A stretch of 64,000 nt of DNA. Source: Alteribacter populi. GTDB lineage: Bacteria > Bacillota > Bacilli > Bacillales > Salisediminibacteriaceae. The position numbers and the translations under genes were made by a program. Shown here piece by piece: positions 17,609 through 26,186 of the stretch. The DNA lies in the NCBI RefSeq assembly GCF_002352765.1, contig NZ_KZ293963.1, positions 2,812,368 through 2,876,367 of the forward strand. The letters run 5' to 3'. The first letter of the stretch is position 1. Every line of letters begins with the position of its first letter. The notes beneath the pieces were generated by a model that made no database searches, was not told where the DNA came from, and worked only from the letters and a program-made list of their open reading frames with translations.

Positions 17609-18916
17609 TTACCTTGCTTGGGCAGTGACCTTTTTCTCTAGATTCATATGATCAGATTTTTCTTGTGCTGCGTTTTTCCTTTCTAACCTGCGAATATCGA
17701 TGCGAATCACCATAGAAATGACAAACGCGACCACAAACATTCCTGCAAAGTAAACCAAGCTATTTGAGTAACTTCCTGTTGTGTCATACATCCAAGCGGT
17801 AAACAATGGGCCAACAAGACCTGCCGCGGCCCAAGCTGTAAGGATATATCCATGAATCGCTCCAAGCTGCTTAGTGCCGAAAAGGTCACCAATGTAAGCT
17901 GGAATCGAAGCAAATCCTCCACCATAGCACGTGTAGATGATCATGAGCATGATTTGGAACGGTACCGCAGCTGTTGTGAATGGCAACAGGACAAATAGAA
18001 TAGCCTGAATTACGAAAAACGCTGTGTACGTATTTGGGCGACCAATATAGTCGGAAATAGAAGCCCATCCAAGTCGGCCAATCCCGTTAAAAATACCGAG
18101 AATCCCAACAAGTGCAGCAGCTTGTGTCGCTGTCAATCCAATGCTTTCTTGAGCTAACGGGCTAGTAGCAGATAAAATTGCAATGCCACACGTCACATTG
18201 ATAAAGAGCATGACCCATAAATAATAGAAGCGAGGTGTTTTAATCGCTTCATTCGCTCTAAGTTGCGCCAAATCTTTTTTCACTTTTACTTTTCCGCTGT
18301 CCACTTTATCTTTAAACCCTTCAGGCATCCAGCCTTCTGGTGGTTTTTCAAGATATAAAGATGAGCAAAGCATGACAATAAAATAAGCCCCGCCTAAAAT
18401 GAAGAAGGTATTCGCAATACCGACAGATGAAATTAACGCATCCATAATCGGACTACTAATTGCTGCAGCAAAACCAAAGCCCATGATGGCTAGTCCAGTC
18501 GCAAGCCCCCGGCGGTCGGGAAACCATTTTACCAGTGTAGAAACAGGGGCGATATAACCAACACCTAGACCAATTCCTGCAAGTACGCCAAAGGAAAGAT
18601 AAAGTAAAATAAGTGATTCCATATTTACCGCAAATCCTGAAATAAATACACCGATACCAAAACAAAAAGCAGCAAGAATCCCTGCTTTTTTCGGGCCATA
18701 CTTTTCTACAAAATGGCCTAAGAATGCAGCAGAAAGTCCTAAAAATAAGATGGCGATACTAAACGTCATTTGAACCTGACTCGAAGACCAGCCAAACTGC
18801 TCCATCAGTGGAGTAGTAAAAACACTCCACGCATAGACCGCCCCTATTGAAATATGAATTCCTACTGCCGATAGCGCAATGAGCCATCGATTTTTGATTT
18901 TCTTTTCTGTCTGCAA
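17609..18916 (-). CDS. MFS transporter, oxalate/formate antiporter (OFA) family
   Basis: A 435-residue, 12-helix major facilitator. GIHISIGAVYAWSVF at the N-terminus, YGPKKAGILAAFCFGIG, GIGLGVGYIAPVSTLVKWFPDRRGLATG and GFASIPAYIGDLFGTKQLGAIHG are OFA-family hallmarks. Members exchange or import small carboxylates such as formate, oxalate or lactate. The start is a TTG with GAGGAGG 8 nt upstream; the ATG between them is in another frame. It is immediately upstream of the mpsC-fdh-fdhD-moaA set on the same strand, so formate is the most natural substrate, though lactate is possible. Cytoplasmic membrane. Confidence 0.88.
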   Translation of the reverse strand: MQTEKKIKNRWLIALSAVGIHISIGAVYAWSVFTTPLMEQFGWSSSQVQMTFSIAILFLGLSAAFLGHFVEKYGPKKAGILAAFCFGIGVFISGFAVNMESLILLYLSFGVLAGIGLGVGYIAPVSTLVKWFPDRRGLATGLAIMGFGFAAAISSPIMDALISSVGIANTFFILGGAYFIVMLCSSLYLEKPPEGWMPEGFKDKVDSGKVKVKKDLAQLRANEAIKTPRFYYLWVMLFINVTCGIAILSATSPLAQESIGLTATQAAALVGILGIFNGIGRLGWASISDYIGRPNTYTAFFVIQAILFVLLPFTTAAVPFQIMLMIIYTCYGGGFASIPAYIGDLFGTKQLGAIHGYILTAWAAAGLVGPLFTAWMYDTTGSYSNSLVYFAGMFVVAFVISMVIRIDIRRLERKNAAQEKSDHMNLEKKVTAQAR

Positions 18917-19202
18917 CTTCCATTCCTCCTCTAATTATCGACCTTTTAAAAGACACAATCCAACACCTGCGTGGGGTCCAGCATAGTGTTGAACGCCTTT
19001 TAATAAAAAAGCGTAAGTATTTAAGAAGTTTTGTAACTCTATTGTTTTAACTAAGCTGTCTCTCCCTCTCACATTTACTCTTCGACGCCTATCTGTTGAA
19101 CAACTCGAAGCTTTTGTCATGATCGTCGTTGCTGGATCAAGCTATTGAGAATAAGAAAAGCGCAAGCGCCTTGGCGTCGTACGACATAGGAAACTTAACT
19201 TA

Positions 19203-19328
19203 TCGCCAAAAAAGGCGAAAGTCATTAGTTGACCTTGTACTTTCATCAAAAAAAAATTTTATACAGAAAGTGACCTCGCATGCTCTAGACATTGAAGCGT
19301 AGATTTTTATACTTTCTTAGCTCTAAAC
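19203..19328 (+). repeat. Dispersed intergenic repeat, copy at 19.2 kb
   Basis: The block AGTTGACCTTGTACTTTCAT, then TTTTATACAGAAAGTGACCT, then TGAAGCGTAGATTTTTATAC is repeated with few changes at 40217-40415. Its last third also occurs at 28229-28268 and, inverted, at 31935-31990. No coding potential. This and the candidate RNA below account for most of the gene-free 18917-19675; the part 18917-19140 holds nothing I recognise. Confidence 0.75.
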
Positions 19329-19510
19329 AAAAAACCACCGCCCATCCAAAGAGACCTAAAATAGGCCTTCAAAGAATGTGACGGTGGTTGATCCAACAGG
19401 AGCGCTATTGACTGACCACAATCAACATCATGTCTAACACAAATGCTCACCTGGCCGAAAACAGGGCCGCTGCCTCGCACCAAACGAACAATCTGTCACA
19501 AAATGTTCAA
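19325..19510 (-). ncRNA. Candidate small RNA or leader ending in a terminator
   Basis: On the minus strand, promoter-like sequence at about 19510-19560 (TTGGAA, 17 nt, TATATA) is followed by ~180 non-coding bases with a GGCC/GGCC hairpin (19452-19468) and then a long hairpin (AACCACCG / CGGTGGTT, 19333-19389) running into TTTTTTG. The terminator lies ~410 bp before the OFA transporter start, so this is either an independent small RNA or an attenuated leader. It matches no RNA family I know. Confidence 0.35.
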
Positions 19511-19580
19511 AATATATAGTAAATAGAGTAAACCATTCCAACACTTTCGTCAAGAGCTAACCACCCCAAAACTACCCGTA

Positions 19581-19616
19581 CAGGGACAGTCCCCGCACAA
19601 TTTTGTGTAAAATTGT
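19581..19616. repeat. REP-like palindromic repeat, copy 2
   Basis: GGGACAGTCCC followed by the GCACAATTTTGTG and AAAATTGT element; same unit and same orientation as 10041-10078. Confidence 0.7.
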
Positions 19617-19675
19617 TTCAGTAATTAAGACACACCCAACAGTTGGATACTCCTGTCATTTTAATATCCTACTTT

Positions 19676-20344
19676 TCAACCCCGATTAACATCTCGCTTT
19701 TTATTCTTCTCTGGAAACAAGATATAAAGCCATGAGACAACGGTATCGATGACGAAAATTAATCCCCAAATGAGTGTAACTTGGTTAATTGCCGGCTCAC
19801 TAAACAACCCATAGCTCTCAGGGTCCTCCATCCAATTTTCTATCCCTTCTTGACTCAATACATCAGTCAACATGATGGATTCACTTGGAAATAAGAGAAA
19901 AAAGATTATGTGAACGAACGTAAATAGCCCAACGTGCATGACCCACTCCCTTGCAGCGTTTTTTGACTGACCTGCTCCGTAACTTCTCTCTTCATGCTCC
20001 CGATGTTCTTTTTCATGAACGAGTTTTTTATTCGTCCATCTATCGATTTGCATCCGAATCCATAAATCAAGCCTTTTGAAATCGCTACGTCCAAAAGTAA
20101 GGGCATAAAGGATGAAAATAAAAATAACAATTTGAAACACAGAAAGCTCTCCAGTTTCACGATAAACTAGGAAAGCAATCACACTGTCGAACACATTTAA
20201 AAGAATAAAAACCGCAACACTCCATTTACTAAGGGCCGGTCTTACAATAATGTAACGAAAGACTACAAAAGCAACAACACACACAATGGCCAGAATCTCA
20301 GTTGCAATGAAGAGTTCCCAATACAATTCCATTAAAAGTGGCAT
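19676..20344 (-). CDS. Unknown integral membrane protein under MerR-type control
   Basis: A 222-residue protein with about six hydrophobic segments: near residues 8-26 (FIATEILAIVCVVAFVVF), 40-58, 65-83, and two or three more in the second half, separated by a charged cytoplasmic loop (VHEKEHREHEERSYG). The second half ends VIDTVVSWLYILFPEKNKK. I do not recognise the family. The ATG at 20344 has GGAGG 9 nt upstream; in-frame codons further up lie beyond the promoter. It is divergent from a merR gene, and its promoter has the 19-bp MerR spacer, so it is very probably that regulator's target. Such targets are often exporters or stress-response membrane proteins. Confidence 0.7.
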   Translation of the reverse strand: MPLLMELYWELFIATEILAIVCVVAFVVFRYIIVRPALSKWSVAVFILLNVFDSVIAFLVYRETGELSVFQIVIFIFILYALTFGRSDFKRLDLWIRMQIDRWTNKKLVHEKEHREHEERSYGAGQSKNAAREWVMHVGLFTFVHIIFFLLFPSESIMLTDVLSQEGIENWMEDPESYGLFSEPAINQVTLIWGLIFVIDTVVSWLYILFPEKNKKRDVNRG

Positions 20345-20397
20345 AGGCACGTTCCTCCAAAAAAGGTTTTGTTCAGTTAATCTAGAAATACTCTTTG

Positions 20398-20428
20398 AGT
20401 ATATCCCCTCACGTAGCGTGAGGAGCAA
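20398..20428 (-). promoter_or_regulatory. MerR-type promoter with operator palindrome in the spacer
   Basis: Minus strand -35 TTGCTC (20423-20428), 19-bp spacer, -10 TATACT (20398-20403). The over-long spacer contains a perfect 7-3-7 palindrome CCTCACG-TAG-CGTGAGG at 20407-20423. A 19-bp spacer with the operator inside is the architecture MerR-family proteins activate by twisting DNA. It drives the membrane protein gene leftwards. Confidence 0.85.
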
Positions 20429-20447
20429 CTAATTTAGGTGGGGTATT

Positions 20448-21170
20448 ATGTTAAAAGTAAGCGAAGTCGCTAAAAAAACCGCTATTTCCGTGCGAACTCT
20501 TCATTATTACGAAGAAATTGGCCTCTTAATCCCAAGTGATAAAAATGATTATGGGCATCGCATGTATAACGAAGATAACCTTTTTACATTACAGCAAATC
20601 ATAATATGGCGAGATCTAGGCTTTTCCCTAAAACAAATTAAAACGCTCATTCATCATACGAAGCCAGTAGAGGCCATTGAAAAACAGGTCGAACAATTAA
20701 AAGAAGAACAAATGAAACTCGCCCATCGTCAAAAGCAATTGATCGGCTTAAAGCATTTAATAGAAATCGAAAACAAGCTCGACTGGGAAATTCTCCTTTC
20801 CATGATTAAGCGGGATGAAGTTGCAGAGGAAAACCGAAAGCAGTACGTGGAGATGTTGAAAGAACTACCTAAGCTTGAAGATGAAAATGCAGATACTCGA
20901 GAATGGCTGACCATTCTGGCATCATTTAAAAGGCACCAAGAAAAAAATACCCCTTTTGACGATCAAGAATTGAAAAAACTATGTATTCAGGTTGAGAAAA
21001 AGGCCGAGCAAATGTTTCAGGGTGAAGAAGCCATGCAAAATGAATTTTGGGAAATTAGACGCTCCGAAACGAAATCCGCCAATCTTCGGCTTTACCCCAT
21101 CCACAAAGACGTCATCGACTATATTGAAGCAGCTATGAACTACCATGCTCTCAACCCGTCCAAGAATTAA
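20448..21170 (+). CDS. MerR family transcriptional regulator
   Basis: A 240-residue regulator. The N-terminal ~70 residues are a MerR winged HTH (VSEVAKKTAISVRTLHYYEEIGLL, then GHRMYNEDNLFTLQQI), followed by the long dimerisation helix (about residues 78-108, KQVEQLKEEQMKLAHRQKQL). The ~130-residue C-terminus is acidic, helical and lacks cysteines, so it is a drug- or small-molecule-sensing type (TipA/BltR-like), not a metal sensor. GGTGGGG precedes the ATG. It faces the membrane protein gene across the operator at 20407-20423. Confidence 0.9.
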   Translation: MLKVSEVAKKTAISVRTLHYYEEIGLLIPSDKNDYGHRMYNEDNLFTLQQIIIWRDLGFSLKQIKTLIHHTKPVEAIEKQVEQLKEEQMKLAHRQKQLIGLKHLIEIENKLDWEILLSMIKRDEVAEENRKQYVEMLKELPKLEDENADTREWLTILASFKRHQEKNTPFDDQELKKLCIQVEKKAEQMFQGEEAMQNEFWEIRRSETKSANLRLYPIHKDVIDYIEAAMNYHALNPSKN

Positions 21171-21417
21171 TGGAAAGACATTAATGGACCCAATGTAAAA
21201 GCACAAGAAGGTTCCCTCATCATATGGCTAAAAAGGAGCTACAAAGATAAAAACTATCCCATTTTTTACTTTACCATGATAACTCTCAAAAACGTCCTCA
21301 AGTTAGCGCCGGTACAACCTTCTGTAAAATGTCGATTCAGTTCGAATAATTTCTGAATCAGACTCGCTTCCCCTTTCATATAGTGAACAATGTGCTAACA
21401 GATGGAAGGAGAAGATT

Positions 21418-22083
21418 ATGAAGAAACGACTATTATTACTCCCTTGCCTTTTGCTCTTTGTCTTCGCTGCTGGTTGTGTCGAACAAGAAGATGCGGACCA
21501 ACCTGGTACAACAGACAGTACAGAACCAGCCATTGAAAATAATGAAAACTCAACTGAAGAACAAGACCAGGATGAAAAAGAAAACATAGAAGGTGAAGCG
21601 ACCGAAACCGAAGAAAATACCCAAGATTCAAACAACCAAGAAAAAACGGCTGAAGATCTTGAAAAAAGCAAAAATAAAAACGGCACAGAACAAGACTTTG
21701 ACCTCCCAGCCGAAGAGGTTGCCTTCAACTACTATACACTTTTGCAAAACGAAGAGTTCGAGGAGGCCATTCACCTTGTATCCCCCGATTACCTTTATTA
21801 TTTAGGAATTACTGAGCGCGATTTCATAAACATTTTTCGAGATCGTCAAACTTTACAAAACTGGTCTATCGAAGAGCTGGACATTCGTTCAGTCGATGAG
21901 CTTACAATCGACGTTAGTATCCCTCAAGCACTGGAGCCTATGGTGACTTCTCGTGAAAATTACCTGGTCATTGTAGACCTGAAAATAAACACCCACGATG
22001 AAGTCACAGGAGGCGTCGATGATGTCCTCGTCTCGACCGATGAAAACGGTGATTGGAAAATATTCGGTATCTTCTCGTACTAA
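21418..22083 (+). CDS. Secreted lipoprotein with acidic linker and NTF2-like domain
   Basis: A 221-residue lipoprotein. The signal peptide MKKRLLLLPCLLLFVFAAGC ends in a lipobox with Cys20. Residues ~22-95 form a low-complexity linker rich in Glu, Asp, Asn and Thr, and the remaining ~125 residues form a small alpha+beta domain (AEEVAFNYYTLLQNEEFEE... GDWKIFGIFSY) like the NTF2/SnoaL-type domains common in Bacillus lipoproteins. It would be anchored on the outer face of the membrane. GGAAGGAG lies 7 nt upstream of the ATG. Function unknown. No clear operon partner. Confidence 0.75.
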   Translation: MKKRLLLLPCLLLFVFAAGCVEQEDADQPGTTDSTEPAIENNENSTEEQDQDEKENIEGEATETEENTQDSNNQEKTAEDLEKSKNKNGTEQDFDLPAEEVAFNYYTLLQNEEFEEAIHLVSPDYLYYLGITERDFINIFRDRQTLQNWSIEELDIRSVDELTIDVSIPQALEPMVTSRENYLVIVDLKINTHDEVTGGVDDVLVSTDENGDWKIFGIFSY

Positions 22084-22603
22084 AAGTAAGCAGACTAAAA
22101 GAAGACAAAAAAGCTTTTGAAGTCCAAGGAAACGCGGTTTGGAGAAAAAACATCATTCTATTCAATCGAGTTCGATAGCTTTTAATTCGTAATATTTGAT
22201 AAGAAAAACGGCGTGGCGGTTTTTTATAAAAGATTGTTGCTCATTGAAAAAGCATTCCAAATCGAAAACAGCCTTTTAAAAATTCCGCCTTCCGCTAAAG
22301 GGTTTCATGAGTCTTTTTTGTTGTATTAATGTTCTTCCCTACAAATTTATGAAATCACCTAACAAATCACATTCTTTTACACATAGGGGAAATAAATATT
22401 CTCAGCTTGTGATTTTCCTGGAATTTGGTTTGTGAATTTGTGAAAGAAAGGCATATGGATATTTGTATTAAAATGGGTGTAGAGAAAATACTATCATGGT
22501 TGTTTTTCTTGAGACGAGCGGCGTAGGGAGCTGTCCTCTAATAGCTTTCAAAAACAAGCCTATTATGTTGTAACTATTCAACAAGTGCCACCACGCCCCG
22601 ATA
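22084..22603. other. Non-coding stretch between convergent genes
   Basis: About 520 bases with no gene. Near 22515 the string GACGAGCGGCGTAGGGAGCT followed by GTCC resembles one at 52486, suggesting another short intergenic repeat. No clear terminator is seen for either flanking gene. Confidence 0.4.
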
Positions 22604-23794
22604 CTACACCTTTTGAATAAACACAACTTTCAAGTAATCACCGTCTGGAAACTGCGGTGCTACAGCAAAATCCGCTGGCAATGAGTGCTCCTCAAGCAGC
22701 TTATATTTCTCTCCTGATTCTTTAAATGCAGCGTCAATAAAATGTTTAAACTTCTTCCTGGACACCTTTGCTGCATTCGTTGAAGCTACAATGACTCCCT
22801 TCTTTTCCGTGATTGCAATCGTTTGTTTCAAAAGGTCCTTATAGTCCTTTTCCGCACTAAACGTTTTCTTTTTTGAACGGGCAAAGCTAGGCGGATCGAG
22901 AATCACCACATCAAATGTGAAACCTTTTTTAACTGAAAATTTGTAGTAATCGAAAACGTCCTGAACGATAATGTCATGTGCTTCATAATCGAGACCGTTC
23001 ACACTGAACTGCTCGATCGTTTTTTCATAGCTTCGATTTGCAAGGTCAACACTCGTTGTTTTCTCAGCTCCACCTATCGCAGCAAAGATTGAAAATGCAC
23101 CGGTATACGAAAACGTATTTAATACTCGCTTTCCGTTTGCATATTTGTCGCGGATTGAGCGTCGTACCTCGCGTTGATCAAGGAAAACCCCGACCATTGC
23201 CCCATCGTTCAAATAAACGGCAAAATTCACACCATTTTCTTTAACGAGTATTGGGAAATCCCCACGCTCACCTGCCACAAAGTCGTCATCATCAATGTAT
23301 TTTCCACCTGTATTGAAACGTTTTTTTTCATAAATACCTTTAAAAGCAGTTACTTTTTTTAGCGCAGCTACAACTTGTTCCTTAAACGTATAGATGCCTT
23401 CGCTGTACCAATTTAGAAGGAAATAGCCATCGAAGTAATCTATCGTCAAGCCCCCAATGCCATCGCCTTCCCCATTTAAAACACGAAAAGCGGTTGTATT
23501 CACGTCTTCAAAGAAGGCCGAACGCTTTGTTAACGCTTTTGAGATCCTATGCTCAAAAAACCTTTGGTTAATTTGTTCATTTGGCTTTTGAGTTAACACC
23601 CAGCCAAAGCCTTTGTTTTGCCTCCCATAATAACCGCGACCCAAGAAATCTCCCTTTTCGTCCTCAAGGTATAGTAGCGACCCTTCTTCTTTTAACTTAT
23701 CCAGATTTCCGATCGCCTCTTTTAAAATTAACGGCGAACCTGATTTAAATGTATTTGCAAAACGTTGTTTAATTTTTAAGCGAATTTCAGTCAT
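22604..23794 (-). CDS. Class I SAM-dependent rRNA methyltransferase, RlmI/YwbD family
   Basis: A 396-residue methyltransferase. The N-terminal ~75 residues are a PUA domain (LKIKQRFANTFKSGSPLILKEAIG...GRGYYGRQNKGFGW), then an EEHEA-like middle region (DYFDGYFLLNWYSEG) and a Rossmann fold with RVLNTFSYTGAFSIFAA as SAM motif I and VILDPPSFARSK as the catalytic DPPS loop. RlmI methylates C1962 of 23S rRNA in E. coli; bacillar orthologues (YwbD) are assigned by similarity. GAGG precedes the ATG, with somewhat long spacing. Monocistronic. Confidence 0.88.
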   Translation of the reverse strand: MTEIRLKIKQRFANTFKSGSPLILKEAIGNLDKLKEEGSLLYLEDEKGDFLGRGYYGRQNKGFGWVLTQKPNEQINQRFFEHRISKALTKRSAFFEDVNTTAFRVLNGEGDGIGGLTIDYFDGYFLLNWYSEGIYTFKEQVVAALKKVTAFKGIYEKKRFNTGGKYIDDDDFVAGERGDFPILVKENGVNFAVYLNDGAMVGVFLDQREVRRSIRDKYANGKRVLNTFSYTGAFSIFAAIGGAEKTTSVDLANRSYEKTIEQFSVNGLDYEAHDIIVQDVFDYYKFSVKKGFTFDVVILDPPSFARSKKKTFSAEKDYKDLLKQTIAITEKKGVIVASTNAAKVSRKKFKHFIDAAFKESGEKYKLLEEHSLPADFAVAPQFPDGDYLKVVFIQKV

Positions 23795-24123
23795 TTTTGA
23801 ATCATCCTCTTTCCCTTAACACTAACTTTCAAGCCATCCATAGCTTAATCATATTCTTTCACGAAATGATTGAGAAAACAAACCGAAGTCTGTTTCTCAA
23901 TTTAAATTGTTTGGCTCTAAAATAACTCATTTTGCATTCCCTTAAAGAGAATCTTTTAAAAAAGTCAGGGAAAAATCACTGTCGAATTTATCCGTTGGCC
24001 TACAAAGGGAGTACTATTTTCTGTCTCTTCCTCTACTAGTGCAGCCTTGAACTTCTCGGCTCTTTTTGTCCTCCTTTTGAACACACACTTAAATGAAAGA
24101 CCCATTTACTTTTTAGATAACTA
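23795..24123. other. Upstream non-coding stretch with repeat-like sequence
   Basis: No gene. TTCTCGGCTCTTTTTGTCCT followed by CCTTTTGAACACACACTTAA at 24051-24092 is similar to 32848-32896, another dispersed intergenic element. Confidence 0.45.
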
Positions 24124-24177
24124 TTGACAATGATAATCCTTCTCAATTAATATATAGTGAGAATGATAATCATTTAC
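24124..24177 (+). promoter_or_regulatory. Promoter with two Fur boxes for the siderophore importer
   Basis: -35 TTGACA (24124-24129), -10 TAATAT (24148-24153). Two 19-bp Fur sites, GACAATGATAATCCTTCTC (24126-24144) and GAGAATGATAATCATTTAC (24159-24177), each match the GATAATGATAATCATTATC consensus at 16 of 19 positions; the first overlaps the -35 region and the second the start point. Strong iron repression is expected. Confidence 0.9.
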
Positions 24178-24239
24178 ATGGAAGGGGTATTCGTGTACAC
24201 GTATGGAAACGTTATAGTTTTATCTTGTCGGAGGAAATT

Positions 24240-25193
24240 ATGAAACTCAGATATTTAATTATTTTGCTTGTTGTTTTCTCAAGCACTTCTCTTTTCATCG
24301 GTGTCACAGAGTTATCACCGTCGCAACTGTTCAATATGACCGAGCATCAAGCACATATTTTCTGGACTAGTAGAGTCCCACGTCTTGTAAGCATCATCAT
24401 TGCCGGTGTAAGTATGAGTATTTGTGGCCTCATTATGCAGCAGCTGACAAGAAACAAGTTTGTTTCTCCCACTACGGCTGGAACGATGGATTCTGCCAGG
24501 CTAGGGATTCTCGTATCTTTAATGTTGTTCTCCACTGCCAGTCCATTTACAAGAATGTTTATTGCCTTTGCATTTGCTTTAGCCGGAACCTTTGTATTTA
24601 TGAAAATACTAGAAAAGATTAAATTTAAAAACGCGATTTTTATACCACTTGTGGGCCTTATGTTTGGGAATATCATCGGTTCGATTACGACGTTCTTTGC
24701 CTTTCAAAATGACCTGATTCAAAATATGTCAGCGTGGCTGCAAGGTAACTTTGCGACTATGATGACAGGTCGTTATGAATTGCTTTATATTAGCGTTCCA
24801 CTCGTATTCCTTGCCTACATATTTGCAAATAAATTCACTGTAGCGGGGATGGGAGAAGATTTCGCAAAAAACTTAGGCCTCAATTATCGACAGGTCGTCA
24901 ACATTGGCTTGGTGATTGTAGCCCTCATAACATCGACCGTCATATTAACGGTCGGGATGATTCCTTTCCTCGGACTCGTAATTCCGAATATCGTGACGAT
25001 TTATCGAGGCGATAACATCCGTAAAAATTTGCCTCATACCGCTATATTAGGTGCTGTTTTTGTTCTTTTTTGTGACATATTAGGACGAATCGTCATTTAT
25101 CCATATGAAGTTCCAATCGGACTAACCGTAGGAGTTATCGGAAGTGGTATTTTTCTTTACTTGCTATTAAGGAGAAAATCATATGGGTTATAA
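24240..25193 (+). CDS. yclN: Ferric-siderophore ABC transporter permease (YclN-like, FecCD family)
   Basis: A 317-residue permease with about nine hydrophobic helices. WTSRVPRLVSIIIAGVSMSICGLIMQQLTRNKFVSP is the FecCD signature region and GMIPFLGLVIPNIV the cytoplasmic coupling loop. It forms a heterodimer with the next gene product to import iron-siderophore across the membrane. The gene order permease-permease-ATPase-binding protein is that of B. subtilis yclNOPQ, the petrobactin importer, and the sequence style agrees. The start is the ATG at 24240, 5 nt after GGAGG. Expression is controlled by the Fur sites just upstream. Confidence 0.88.
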   Translation: MKLRYLIILLVVFSSTSLFIGVTELSPSQLFNMTEHQAHIFWTSRVPRLVSIIIAGVSMSICGLIMQQLTRNKFVSPTTAGTMDSARLGILVSLMLFSTASPFTRMFIAFAFALAGTFVFMKILEKIKFKNAIFIPLVGLMFGNIIGSITTFFAFQNDLIQNMSAWLQGNFATMMTGRYELLYISVPLVFLAYIFANKFTVAGMGEDFAKNLGLNYRQVVNIGLVIVALITSTVILTVGMIPFLGLVIPNIVTIYRGDNIRKNLPHTAILGAVFVLFCDILGRIVIYPYEVPIGLTVGVIGSGIFLYLLLRRKSYGL

Positions 25194-26184
25194 AGAGATA
25201 GTCAAAAAATCCGCGAAAGATCGTAGTCACTCTCACGACACAACCACTTATAAAAGGAAAATGACGATACTCACCATCCTAGCCGTAACCGTTACCGCGA
25301 TTTTTATGGTAATTCAAGCCAACGGGAACTGGGAATACATTTTGCCAAGAAGAGGGACCAAGGTTTTAGCGATTGTTATCACAGGTGGGGCGATTGCTCT
25401 CTCTACTGTCGTTTTCCAAACGATCACAAACAACCGAATCCTAACTCCTAGTATTATCGGACTCGATTCATTGTACATGTTAATTCAGACGTTCATTATT
25501 TTTTCCTATGGGTCCATGAGTGTCGCGATGATCAACCCTAATGTGAACTTTTTAATTTCTGTCGGATTTATGGTTTTATTTGCCGCATTGTTTTACAAAG
25601 TGTTACTTAGCGGTGAGGATAACAACATTTATTTTCTCTTACTGATCGGTTTAGTTTTAGGCACACTCTTTTCAAACTTATCGACATTTATGCAGGTGCT
25701 TATCGATCCAAATGAATTCATGTCAATTCAAAACCGGATGTTTGCTAGCTTTAACAACGTAAATACCGACCTTCTCACCATTTCGATCGTGGCCATCATT
25801 TTGATCACACTTTATTTTTATCGGTTTTTGAAATATTTAGATGTCATAGCTCTCGGAAAAGAGCATGCAATCAACCTCGGTGTCCCTTATCATTACGTAG
25901 TTAAAAGACTGCTATTTATTATTGCGATCCTTGTATCCATCGCCACGGCATTGGTAGGTCCGATAACTTTCCTAGGGTTACTCGTTGCCAATGTAACCTA
26001 TGAATTTATGAAAACATACCGGCACCACCAATTGATTCTCGCATCAATTCTTATTAGTATTATCGCACTCGTTGGAGGTCAATTAATCGTGGAAAGAGTC
26101 TTCACTTTCACGACCACATTAAGTGTCATTGTCAATTTTATTGGCGGCGTTTACTTTTTATATCTTTTATTAAGGGAGCGATAA
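25183..26184 (+). CDS. yclO: Ferric-siderophore ABC transporter permease (YclO-like)
   Basis: A 333-residue FecCD-family permease, partner of the preceding one. RGTKVLAIVITGGAIALSTVVFQTITNNRILTPSIIGLDSLY is split over the first helices as in the family, and ALVGPITFLGLLVANVTYE is the coupling loop. The N-terminus has a charged cytoplasmic tail of ~25 residues before the first helix. The start overlaps the previous gene by 11 bp with AAGGAG 8 nt upstream, indicating coupled translation. Confidence 0.88.
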   Translation: MGYKEIVKKSAKDRSHSHDTTTYKRKMTILTILAVTVTAIFMVIQANGNWEYILPRRGTKVLAIVITGGAIALSTVVFQTITNNRILTPSIIGLDSLYMLIQTFIIFSYGSMSVAMINPNVNFLISVGFMVLFAALFYKVLLSGEDNNIYFLLLIGLVLGTLFSNLSTFMQVLIDPNEFMSIQNRMFASFNNVNTDLLTISIVAIILITLYFYRFLKYLDVIALGKEHAINLGVPYHYVVKRLLFIIAILVSIATALVGPITFLGLLVANVTYEFMKTYRHHQLILASILISIIALVGGQLIVERVFTFTTTLSVIVNFIGGVYFLYLLLRER

Positions 26185-26186
26185 GC

